From: Desulfovibrio sp. UBA6121
Lineage (GTDB): Bacteria; Desulfobacterota; Desulfovibrionia; Desulfovibrionales; Desulfovibrionaceae
Length of the DNA stretch: 20,716 nt
Direction of reading: 5' to 3'
Assembly (NCBI GenBank): GCA_002422505.1
Contig: DIVX01000132.1
Span: forward strand, 1-20,716
A program made the position numbers and the translations under genes. The notes under the pieces are model-generated. The model was not told the DNA's origin. It ran no database searches and worked only from the letters and a program-made list of their open reading frames with translations. Shown here piece after piece: positions 7,795-13,912 of this stretch. Numbering within the stretch: the stretch's first letter is position 1; every line of letters begins with the position of its first letter.

Positions 7795-8256
7795 GTGTTC
7801 TGGGTACGTGTGGACAACCGACTCATCCACGGACAGGTGGTTGAGGCTTGGGTACCCTTCATGGGCGCCCGCAACATCATCGTCGGCAACGACGAACTGG
7901 CCCAGGACGAGATGCAGCAGGAGATAATGTCCCTGGCCATTCCGCGCGCGGTGGAAAGCGCCTTTCTGCCCATCGACGCCCTGGCGGGCGACTCCCGTCT
8001 CATAAGCCCCGGCCGGGAGTCCACGCTGCTTCTGTTCTCCACCTGCCTGGACGTGCGCCGCGCCTTCGAAAAAGGGCTGGGCCTGTCCATCCTCAACGTG
8101 GGCAACCTGCATTACGGCACCGGCAAACGGCAAATCTCACCCAGCGTCTCCCTCGGGCCGGATGACGAGTCCTGCCTGCGTTTTCTGCAGGAACACGGCG
8201 TGGAGCTGGACTTTCGTTGCGTGCCAAACGATCCAGTCACAGTGAGGTTCACATGA
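7795..8256 (+). CDS. PTS EIIB component, mannose/fructose/sorbose family
   Basis: A 153-residue EIIB. The phosphorylated histidine is His12 in the family signature VDNRLIHGQV (6-15), followed by the NIIVGNDELAQDE segment. It would accept phosphate from the upstream EIIA and transfer it to a sugar bound by the membrane components. GTG at 7795 is preceded by AGGAG at 7784-7788, which overlaps the EIIA stop codon. The stop TGA at 8254-8256 overlaps the ATG at 8253 of the next gene (ATGA), so EIIC translation should be coupled to EIIB. Length matches the family norm. Confidence 0.92.
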   Translation: MFWVRVDNRLIHGQVVEAWVPFMGARNIIVGNDELAQDEMQQEIMSLAIPRAVESAFLPIDALAGDSRLISPGRESTLLLFSTCLDVRRAFEKGLGLSILNVGNLHYGTGKRQISPSVSLGPDDESCLRFLQEHGVELDFRCVPNDPVTVRFT

Positions 8257-8956
8257 TGGACGCCAGCATGGCCGCGCCCCTGTGGTTCGCCACTATTGGT
8301 TTTTTTTTGCCCTCTTCTCCCTCTTCCGTTTTTCCGTAAGTCTCGGGCTCATAGAGCGTCCCTTGGTGGTCGGCCTGCTGTGGGGCCTGTTCATGGGCGA
8401 CATGGAAACCAGCCTCTACGTCGCCATTTTTTATGAACTGCTCTGGCTCGACTTCATCCCCGTGGGCACCTTTATTCCCCCGCACATGACCGCCGCCACC
8501 CTGACCGCCCTGACCTTGAACAGCTACTTCGGCCTCAACTCCCTGCCGCTGGTCAGCCTCTCGCTTGCTGCCGGGCTGCCCATGGCCTGGCTGGGGGCCC
8601 GCCTGGAACGCACCATGCGCGACCGTCTGAACCGTTCCTACGGAGGCGTGCTGCAATGGGTGCGCAAACCCACGGATACCGGCGTGCCGGGCAGGCTGCT
8701 CATGGGCACGCTGGCCAGCAAGATCCTTGTGAATTGGTTCTTTTTCTTGGCCGGGGCAGGGGGGCTTGCGCTGCTTGTGAATCTTGGCTTGCAGCACTAT
8801 GGACCGGCCCTGGCCTCCGTTCACATCACTTGGAACCAGCTGCTTATTGCCGCCAGCGTTGGCGGGCTCTTGGCTTTGCGCCTGCGCAGCCTCTACTTTT
8901 CGGTTGCCGCCGGGGCGGTTATCCTTGGATTTTTGCGCCTGCTTGGCATGTTCTGA
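8253..8956 (+). CDS. PTS EIIC membrane component, mannose family, with frameshift at a T9 run
   Basis: The body of the protein (from 8300 to the TGA at 8954-8956) is a membrane EIIC: IERPLVVGLLWGLFMGDMETSLY aligns by eye with the E. coli ManY segment beginning HRPL, and ELLWLDFIPVGTFIPP is the conserved loop. Its frame has no convincing start: GTG 8282 lacks a ribosome binding site. The proper start is ATG 8253 (or 8256), coupled to the EIIB stop and preceded by GTGAGG at 8242-8247. That frame encodes MMDASMAAPLWFATIGFF and then stops at 8337-8339 after 28 codons. The frames join at nine T's (8300-8308): a -1 slip or one extra T gives a continuous 234-residue protein with a complete first membrane helix. 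It could be slippage, phase variation, a mutation or a sequencing error. Confidence 0.8.
8300..8308 (+). other. T9 homopolymer at frame junction of EIIC gene
   Basis: Nine consecutive T's mark the exact point where the EIIC N-terminal frame must change to the downstream frame. In the upstream frame the codons read GGT TTT TTT TTG. A -1 slip, or a tenth T in DNA or transcript, gives GGT TTT TTT TTT GCC and restores the full EIIC. Runs of this length are known sites of polymerase slippage in replication and transcription. Confidence 0.8.
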
Positions 8957-8957
8957 C

Positions 8958-8986
8958 TTGGCAAAGCAGACATCTTGTGATAAATG
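8958..8986 (+). promoter_or_regulatory. Weak candidate promoter for ppaC
   Basis: In the 94-base gap between EIIC and ppaC, TTGGCA (8958-8963, five of six -35 matches) is followed 15 bases later by GATAAA (8979-8984) with a TG at 8976-8977, an extended -10 arrangement. Alternatively TAAATG lies 17 bases on. The spacing or the -10 match is imperfect in each reading, so this is tentative. A separate promoter would fit the very different codon use of ppaC. Confidence 0.3.
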
Positions 8987-9050
8987 GAACAATCGTCCGT
9001 AAGGAATGGACATTTCGTGGCATACACATAATATTGAGGAGGACTTTCTA

Positions 9051-9974
9051 ATGGCTATTATCGTTTGTGGTCACAAGAATCCCGATGCCGACTCCATCAC
9101 CGCCGCCATTGCCGTTGCCGACCTGCTGAGCAAGCGCGGCATGGAAGCCGTTGCCGTGGCCCAGGGCCCCTGCACCCCCGACGCCAAGTTCGTGCTCGAC
9201 AAGTTCGGCGTGGCCGCTCCGGCCATCGAAACCGACGCCACCGGCAAAGACGTTGCCCTGGTCGACCACTCCGATCTGGCCCAGGCGCTGGATAACCTGG
9301 ACAAGGGCAAGGTCATCGCCATTGTCGACCACCACAAGCTGGGCGACGTGACCACCCCGAATCCGCTTGAGATCTGGGTCATGCCCGTGGGCTGCACCGG
9401 CACGGTCATCAAGGCCATGTACGACTTCTACGGCATCGAGATCCCCAAGGCCATCGCCGGCATCTGCATGCTCGCCATTTTGAACGACACCGTTCTCTTC
9501 AAGTCCCCCACCTGCACCGACGCCGACAAGGCCGCTGTCGAGGCCCTGGCCAAGATTGCCGGTGTTGCCGACTACAAGGCCCTGGGCATGGACATGCTCA
9601 AGATCAAGGGCTCCGTCGAGGGCATCCCCGCCGTCGACCTGATGAACCGCGACTACAAGGACTTCAACATGGGCGGCAAGAAGGTCGGCATCGGCCAGGT
9701 CGAAGTGCTCGATCTGACCCTGCTCGACAAGATCAAGCCCGCTCTGGTTGAAGAGTGCAAGAAGCTGCAGTCCGACGGTCGTCACACCGTCCTGCTGCTG
9801 CTGACCGACATCATGAAGGAAGGCTCCGAGATCCTCGTGGTCTCCTCCGACGCCTCCCTTGTGGAGAAGGCCTTCGGCGGCAAGGTCGGCGGCGCGCTCA
9901 ACTCCATGTGGATTGACGGCTGCATGAGCCGCAAGAAGCAGGTCGTTCCGCCCATGGAAAAGGCCTTCGCCTAA
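9051..9974 (+). CDS. ppaC: Manganese-dependent (family II) inorganic pyrophosphatase
   Basis: A 307-residue DHH-family enzyme that hydrolyses pyrophosphate to two phosphates in the cytoplasm. In sulfate reducers this pulls ATP-dependent sulfate activation forward. Metal-site motifs are GHKNPDADS (His8, Asp12, Asp14), VDHSD (Asp72) and the DHH motif VDHHKLGD (Asp93, His94, His95). The C-terminal DHHA2 domain ends with the substrate-binding SRKKQVVPP. The frame is open to 9006, but ATG 9051 has AGGAGG at 9037-9042 eight bases upstream and the standard N-terminus. No CBS/DRTGG regulatory insert is present. Codon use is strongly restricted (GCC, AAG, GTC, CTG, TTC, GAC), as in a highly expressed gene, unlike its neighbours. 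A strong terminator follows. Confidence 0.96.
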   Translation: MAIIVCGHKNPDADSITAAIAVADLLSKRGMEAVAVAQGPCTPDAKFVLDKFGVAAPAIETDATGKDVALVDHSDLAQALDNLDKGKVIAIVDHHKLGDVTTPNPLEIWVMPVGCTGTVIKAMYDFYGIEIPKAIAGICMLAILNDTVLFKSPTCTDADKAAVEALAKIAGVADYKALGMDMLKIKGSVEGIPAVDLMNRDYKDFNMGGKKVGIGQVEVLDLTLLDKIKPALVEECKKLQSDGRHTVLLLLTDIMKEGSEILVVSSDASLVEKAFGGKVGGALNSMWIDGCMSRKKQVVPPMEKAFA

Positions 9975-9999
9975 GTCTCCTTTCGCTTTACGCCTTTCA

Positions 10000-10029
10000 G
10001 GCGGTCTCCTTCGGGGGGCCGCCTTTTTT
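10000..10029 (+). terminator. Intrinsic terminator after ppaC
   Basis: A 10-bp stem (10000-10009 pairing with 10014-10023, including two G-U pairs) is closed by a TTCG tetraloop on a C-G pair, followed by six T's (10024-10029). It begins 26 bases after the ppaC stop, so it ends the PTS/ppaC transcript. Confidence 0.93.
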
Positions 10030-10142
10030 GTGGGGGCGCCACCGGCAGTCTTGACACCCGCCAAACTGCGGACGTACTTCCTTAACCGCAGCAAGAACCT
10101 TGCGGCATTGGCGAAGCAACGCAGCGCAAAGGACTGCCGCCC

Positions 10143-10376
10143 ATGAAAAAACTTCCGGCCAGGTACGCAGCAGTGCTCACCCCGCTTCTGCTTACGGCGA
10201 TTATGACCGGCATCATTTCCGGCATTTCGACCATGCGCGCGCTTGGCTTTGCGCCAGGGGCGCTGGCGCTTTGGGGGCAGGCTTGGTTTCTGTCGTGGCT
10301 TGTGGCCTTTCCGCTCATGACCGTGCTGCTGCCGCTGGCGCAAAAGGCCGTGCGTCTGGTGGTCGATGTGCGATAA
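10143..10376 (+). CDS. DUF2798-type small membrane protein
   Basis: A 77-residue integral membrane protein with two hydrophobic segments, about residues 8-30 and 43-66. The pattern matches the DUF2798 family: a GIISGISTMRALGF loop after the first helix, and W..SWLVAFPLMTVLLPLAQK in the second. The function of this family is unknown. AAAGGA at 10128-10133 precedes the ATG by nine bases. It stands alone between two terminators, after ppaC and facing the FadL-type gene. A perfect TTGACA lies at 10051-10056, but no good -10 follows at the right distance. Confidence 0.85.
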   Translation: MKKLPARYAAVLTPLLLTAIMTGIISGISTMRALGFAPGALALWGQAWFLSWLVAFPLMTVLLPLAQKAVRLVVDVR

Positions 10377-10422
10377 CGAGCGCCCAGCTTGGCAGACATT
10401 TGCCCGCGCGTGATGCGGGCGC

Positions 10423-10452
10423 AAAAAAAGAACCGGCTTGCGCCGGTTCTTT
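10423..10452 (-). terminator. Terminator of FadL-type gene (probably bidirectional)
   Basis: An 11-bp perfect stem (10427-10437 with 10442-10452) and a TTGC loop. On the - strand it is followed by a T run (A's at 10423-10429 on the + strand), giving a good terminator for the FadL-type gene that ends at 10478. On the + strand TTTCGCTTT follows, so it may also end the DUF2798 transcript. Confidence 0.9.
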
Positions 10453-10477
10453 CGCTTTGATGTGGGCAGGGGGCAGG

Positions 10478-11683
10478 CTAGAACTTGTAGCCGATGGAGA
10501 AGCCAGCCATGTAGGCGCGGCTGTTGGTGATGCGCGTGGCGCCCACGATATTGTTGTTGGCGTCTATGCTTCGGTCGTTGTTCACAAGATACATCACCGA
10601 GAAATCATAGGTGTAGTTGCCGTCGATGATGCCGAAGCCGGTGCTGTAAATCTTGCGGTCGTTGGTCGGCAGCATGTAGTCCTCATAGCCGCGGCGGATG
10701 GGGTCCTGGTCCCACACGAAACCGGCGCGCAGGGCCAGCCAGTCTGTAGCCATGTATTCTGCGCCGAGTTGGAAACGCCACACGTTGCGCCAGCTTTTTT
10801 CGCTTATCACGTCGGCCTGGTCCTCAAAGTCGTACTCAAGCTTGTCGTAATCCTGCCATTGGGTGAAGATGGCGTCGGCCTCGATCTTCCAATCCTTGTT
10901 CGGCTTGTAGGCCAGACCGAGGTTATACGAGGCGGGCAGGGTCATGTTGATGGTCATGGCCTGGTTGTGCGCTCCAGGGGTATTGGTGTAGTGCACGTGG
11001 CCCGTGTCGGACTGCTTCTGCGTGGAATGGTACACGAAGCCGGTGGACCATTCGTCGTTGATTTTATAGTGAATGGCGGCCTGTGCGCCCACGCCCACGC
11101 CGTCCACGTTCATGCGCATGGTCGCGGTGGAAGTGAAGCGCTTGCGCAGATCTGCTGAACTGTAAATAAATTCGGGGCCAAAGGCGATAGAGAGGTCATC
11201 GGTGACCTTGAAGGCGATGTTTGGCGCAAGGGAGTACGAGGCCAGTTCGGCCCTGTAAATCTTTGTGGCGCCAGCCCAATCGTCTCCATACTGTGTACCG
11301 AGGCCGAAGCGCGTGTACATGCCGACGCCGAACCACATCTTGTCGTTCAACTGCTGCACAAGATAGGCGTGGGGCGGGGTGTAGATGTTGGTCTGCAGGG
11401 TGGTTTCGGCTCCGGTGCCGGTCTTCACGTCCGCAGTGGGAGCAATGGCGGTCATGCCGGCCATGAGGCTGGTGCCGGGAAGCTGGGTGATGCCTGCCGG
11501 GTTATACACCACGGCCGAGGCGTCGTCCGCCAGGGCAATGGTGGCGCCGCCCATGGCGTTGGCGCGGGCGCTCATCTCGTACAGGGCGAAGCCGCCCGCA
11601 TGGCATACAGTGGGCAGAAGCATAAGCAGGGCAAGCGCGCGCATGCTTGCGGCTAAATGGCAAAGATTGCGTTTCAACAGCAT
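10478..11683 (-). CDS. FadL/OmpP1/TodX-family outer-membrane transport protein
   Basis: A 401-residue beta-barrel protein of the family that lets hydrophobic compounds (long-chain fatty acids, aromatics) cross the outer membrane. A signal peptide of about 29 residues ends in TVCHA. The mature N-terminus GGFALYEMSARANAMGGATIALADDASAV resembles the FadL plug start, including DASAVVYNPAGI. The protein ends in Phe (GFSIGYKF), the usual outer-membrane assembly signal. ATG 11695 lies four codons upstream, but its bases form the GAGGA ribosome binding site (11693-11689) of the ATG at 11683, so 11683 is chosen. The substrate cannot be told from sequence. The upstream region (11684-11822) is AT-rich; no clear promoter boxes were found there. 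Confidence 0.88.
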   Translation of the reverse strand: MLLKRNLCHLAASMRALALLMLLPTVCHAGGFALYEMSARANAMGGATIALADDASAVVYNPAGITQLPGTSLMAGMTAIAPTADVKTGTGAETTLQTNIYTPPHAYLVQQLNDKMWFGVGMYTRFGLGTQYGDDWAGATKIYRAELASYSLAPNIAFKVTDDLSIAFGPEFIYSSADLRKRFTSTATMRMNVDGVGVGAQAAIHYKINDEWSTGFVYHSTQKQSDTGHVHYTNTPGAHNQAMTINMTLPASYNLGLAYKPNKDWKIEADAIFTQWQDYDKLEYDFEDQADVISEKSWRNVWRFQLGAEYMATDWLALRAGFVWDQDPIRRGYEDYMLPTNDRKIYSTGFGIIDGNYTYDFSVMYLVNNDRSIDANNNIVGATRITNSRAYMAGFSIGYKF

Positions 11684-11824
11684 TATCGTCCTCATAAATT
11701 GATTTTATTTATATCTGTAGCTGGTGATAACATACTGCATTAACACCATGAATTTGCGACAGCGAAATCAACTACCAGTTTGCTTGGGCAATGTAAATGA
11801 GTAGTTTGAAATTTGCTTTGAAAC

Positions 11825-11858
11825 AAAAAAAAGAAGGGCGCATTGCTGCGCCCTTCTT
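11825..11858 (-). terminator. Intrinsic terminator of the ffs transcript
   Basis: An 11-bp perfect stem (11831-11841 pairing with 11848-11858) with loop ATTGCT. On the - strand it runs into a T run (eight A's at 11825-11832 on the + strand, two of them in the stem). It begins four bases after the end of the SRP RNA helix and separates that RNA from the FadL-type gene. Confidence 0.93.
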
Positions 11859-11861
11859 CAA

Positions 11862-11950
11862 GGGAAACCGGACACCCGGGTTCGGACCGCTACCGCTGCT
11901 CCCTTTCGGGCCTGACGGGGTTCACGGCGAACTCGCCGTCCGGCTTCCCC
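11862..11950 (-). ncRNA. ffs: Signal recognition particle RNA, small bacterial (4.5S) type
   Basis: Read on the - strand, the centre contains GTCAGGCCCGAAAGGGAGCAGC in meaning of domain IV: the GTCAGG side, a CCGAAAGG apical tetraloop stem, and the AGCAGC side that together bind the Ffh M domain (about 11892-11917). The two ends (11938-11949 and 11862-11873) form a 12-bp closing helix with one G-U pair, so the RNA is a single hairpin of about 90 bases without an Alu domain. A terminator follows directly, and the gene starts 13 bases after the tRNA-Ser end. Exact ends are estimated from the helix. Confidence 0.92.
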
Positions 11951-11963
11951 GGGGTGAAAAAAA

Positions 11964-12055
11964 TGGCGGAGAGGAGAGGATTCGAACCTCCGGTACCCGT
12001 TAGGGTACACACACTTTCCAGGCGTGCTCCTTAAGCCGAGCTCGGACACCTCTCC
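11964..12055 (-). tRNA. tRNA-Ser (anticodon GGA)
   Basis: On the - strand the acceptor 5' strand is GGAGAGG (12055-12049) pairing with CCTCTCC near the 3' end, with the discriminator G and CCA encoded (11966-11964). The anticodon loop CTGGAAA has GGA at 12019-12017, reading UCC and UCU serine codons. A long variable arm (GTACCC/GGGTAC stem) marks a class II tRNA as expected for serine, and the T loop is TTCGAAT. A TATTAA at 12076-12071 could be a -10, but no good -35 is spaced to it. The tRNA may be read from pyrKD or its own promoter, and probably on into ffs. Confidence 0.97.
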
Positions 12056-12136
12056 GCGAGGTCGAACCAATTAATACGAATCATCATGCCTGGCAAGCGA
12101 AATCTGCCTCCAGCCCCGAATTTGTTTTGCGCTCGT

Positions 12137-13051
12137 TTAAGAGACCACCAAACTGCCGCGCAAGGAGGCGAAATCCTCGCAACGCGCCTTGAGCATGGTC
12201 CTGGGCAGATCGTCCACAATGCGGAAGGCCTGGTCTGGCCGCAGGAAGTTCGCGGTGCCCACCTGCACGGCCGAGGCTCCGACCAGGATGAACTCCAGGG
12301 CGTCTTCCGCGCTGCCTATGCCGCCAATGCCGATGACCGGAATCGTGACCGCGCGGCTGGCCTGGTACACGCAGCGCAGGGCCACGGGCTTGATGGCCGG
12401 GCCGGAAAGCCCCCCCACCACGTTGGCCAGCCGGGGCTTGCGGGAGCGGATGTCCACCGCCATGCCGAGCAGGGTGTTGATGAGGCTCACGGCGTCTGCG
12501 CCGCCTTCCTGGGCCGCCCGCGCGCACAGGCCTATGTCCGTGACGTTGGGCGAAAGCTTCACGATGACCGGCTTGCCGCCGGAGCGCTTCTTGACCTCTT
12601 CCGTCACCTTGCGGATCTGGGTCGGATCCTGTCCAAAGGCCGCGCCGCCGCTTTGCACATTGGGGCAGCTTACGTTGACCTCAAGGGCGGCGACGCCTTC
12701 CTCCCCGGCCAGCACGCCGGTAAGTTCGCCGAACTCCTGGGCCGAGCAGGCATACAGGTTGGCGATGATGGCCGTTTCGCGCCAGGGGAGCAAGGGCAGC
12801 TTGTCGCGCACAAAGGCCTCAACTCCGGGGTTCTGGATGCCGATGGCGTTCAGCATGCCGCAGGGGGTTTCCACAATGCGCGGCATGGAGTTGCCCTCGC
12901 GCGGCTTGAGGGAAAGCCCCTTGACCACGATGCCGCCCAGGCGCTTCAAATCACCGAAATTTGCGAACTCCAGCCCGAAGCCGAAAGTGCCGGAGGCGGT
13001 GATGATGGGATTTTTGAGCACCAGCCCGGCGAATTCAACGCGCAGATCCAT
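12137..13051 (-). CDS. pyrD: Dihydroorotate dehydrogenase, class 1B catalytic subunit
   Basis: A 304-residue FMN enzyme that oxidises dihydroorotate to orotate in pyrimidine synthesis. The active-site segment is EVNVSCPNVQSGG with Cys129 as the catalytic base of class 1 enzymes. The FMN-binding parts are ITASGTFGFG (17-26), GGIVVKGLSLKP and the C-terminal IGIGGIGSAEDALEF. Class 1B enzymes pair with PyrK, encoded directly upstream. The frame is open for 36 more codons upstream inside pyrK, but ATG 13051 has AAGGAG six bases before it and the family N-terminus MDLRVEFAGLVLKNP. It begins 14 bases after the pyrK stop. Confidence 0.96.
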   Translation of the reverse strand: MDLRVEFAGLVLKNPIITASGTFGFGLEFANFGDLKRLGGIVVKGLSLKPREGNSMPRIVETPCGMLNAIGIQNPGVEAFVRDKLPLLPWRETAIIANLYACSAQEFGELTGVLAGEEGVAALEVNVSCPNVQSGGAAFGQDPTQIRKVTEEVKKRSGGKPVIVKLSPNVTDIGLCARAAQEGGADAVSLINTLLGMAVDIRSRKPRLANVVGGLSGPAIKPVALRCVYQASRAVTIPVIGIGGIGSAEDALEFILVGASAVQVGTANFLRPDQAFRIVDDLPRTMLKARCEDFASLRGSLVVS

Positions 13052-13065
13052 GCCTCGCTCCTTGA

Positions 13066-13842
13066 TTAGAAATGCACGTCGTCGGACTTGAACACCGGGC
13101 CATGCGCGCAGACCTGCACGTGCTTGTCCTGGCCGTTTTTGCACACGCAGCCCAGGCACGCTCCCACGCCGCAGGCCATGCTGCGCTCAAGGGAAAGCTC
13201 CGCGCGCACCTGGTGCTCGCGCGCTGCCTGCTGGATGGTTTTGAGGAAGGGCAGGGGGCCGCAGGCCAGCACGATGCCGCCGTGGGCGCCGCGCACCTCG
13301 TCCTGCAAGCGCTCAATGATCATCGGCAGATCATCCGGGCTTTTCTCGTGTACGGTCTCTGCCCGCACAGACCCCACAAGCTGCTGGAAGGGGTAGGAAT
13401 CGAGCCCGGCGCGGTGGGCGAAGACAAGGCGCAAAAATTCCGGCGTGGGGTGCTTTTCAATATAGCCCCGGAACGGCGCAATGCCCATGCCCCCGGCCAG
13501 AAGCAGGGTGGGGGTTTCCGGCGGCGCGCTGAAGCCGTTGCCCAGCGGCCCCCAAATGATGACCTCGTCATCGGGCTTAAGCCGCGCCAAACGCTCTGTG
13601 CCGCGCCCAACCACCTGGAAAAAAAAAGTCACGGAGGTCTCGTCCGCGCGGGAAATGGAGAAGGGCCGCCCCCAGGAAAGCTCCAGCCCCCAGTGCTTTG
13701 GCCGCAGCATGGCGAACTGTCCGGGGCGGTAGCCGTCCCACCCCGGATTCTCCAGGGTGAGCTCCACGAAATCGCTGGGCTGGTCCCAGGCTCCCAGGAA
13801 GCGCAGCTCGCGCACCTTGACTTCACGGCAGTTTCTGACCAC
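13066..13842 (-). CDS. pyrK: Dihydroorotate dehydrogenase electron transfer subunit PyrK
   Basis: A 258-residue FAD and [2Fe-2S] protein that passes electrons from PyrD's FMN to NAD. An FAD-binding barrel includes RPFSIS (59-64); the nucleotide-binding domain has LLAGGMGIAPFRGYI (114-128) and ACGPLPFL (193-200). The cluster ligands are Cys224, Cys229, Cys232 and Cys245 (CX4CX2CX12C), the PyrK arrangement. The frame stays open to 14040 across the divergent gene, but GTG 13842 has AAAGGA nine bases upstream and the right N-terminus. A perfect hairpin (13858-13879) lies just upstream of that ribosome binding site. The gene forms a two-gene unit with pyrD. Confidence 0.95.
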   Translation of the reverse strand: MVRNCREVKVRELRFLGAWDQPSDFVELTLENPGWDGYRPGQFAMLRPKHWGLELSWGRPFSISRADETSVTFFFQVVGRGTERLARLKPDDEVIIWGPLGNGFSAPPETPTLLLAGGMGIAPFRGYIEKHPTPEFLRLVFAHRAGLDSYPFQQLVGSVRAETVHEKSPDDLPMIIERLQDEVRGAHGGIVLACGPLPFLKTIQQAAREHQVRAELSLERSMACGVGACLGCVCKNGQDKHVQVCAHGPVFKSDDVHF

Positions 13843-13857
13843 GATTACACATCCTTT

Positions 13858-13879
13858 GTCCTGCCCGCTCCGGCAGGAC
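13858..13879 (-). promoter_or_regulatory. Perfect hairpin in the pyrK leader
   Basis: GTCCTGCC (13858-13865) and GGCAGGAC (13872-13879) form an 8-bp perfect stem with a 6-base loop, in the 70-base gap between the divergent pyrK and U32 genes. On the - strand it abuts the AAAGGA ribosome binding site of pyrK, so it could affect ribosome access or act as a DNA operator. It has no T run in either direction and so is not an ordinary terminator. Confidence 0.5.
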
Positions 13880-13912
13880 TTTCGCACTTCAAGCCAAAGG
13901 CGTTTTTTCCCA

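Noticed and set aside
10051..10080. TTGACA at 10051-10056 as a promoter for the DUF2798 gene.
   Set aside because: The -35 is perfect, but the sequences 16-18 bases on (CGTACT, GTACTT, TACTTC) are poor -10 boxes.
9048..10424. A 458-codon open frame antisense to ppaC and the DUF2798 gene.
   Set aside because: Low-complexity Gly/Val/Asp/His composition, and it runs through the ppaC terminator hairpin; an antisense shadow.
10411..10430. GCCCGC-N7-GCGGGC hairpin after the DUF2798 gene as a terminator.
   Set aside because: It is followed by GC and A's on the + strand and by no T run on the - strand; the adjacent 10423-10452 hairpin is the better terminator.
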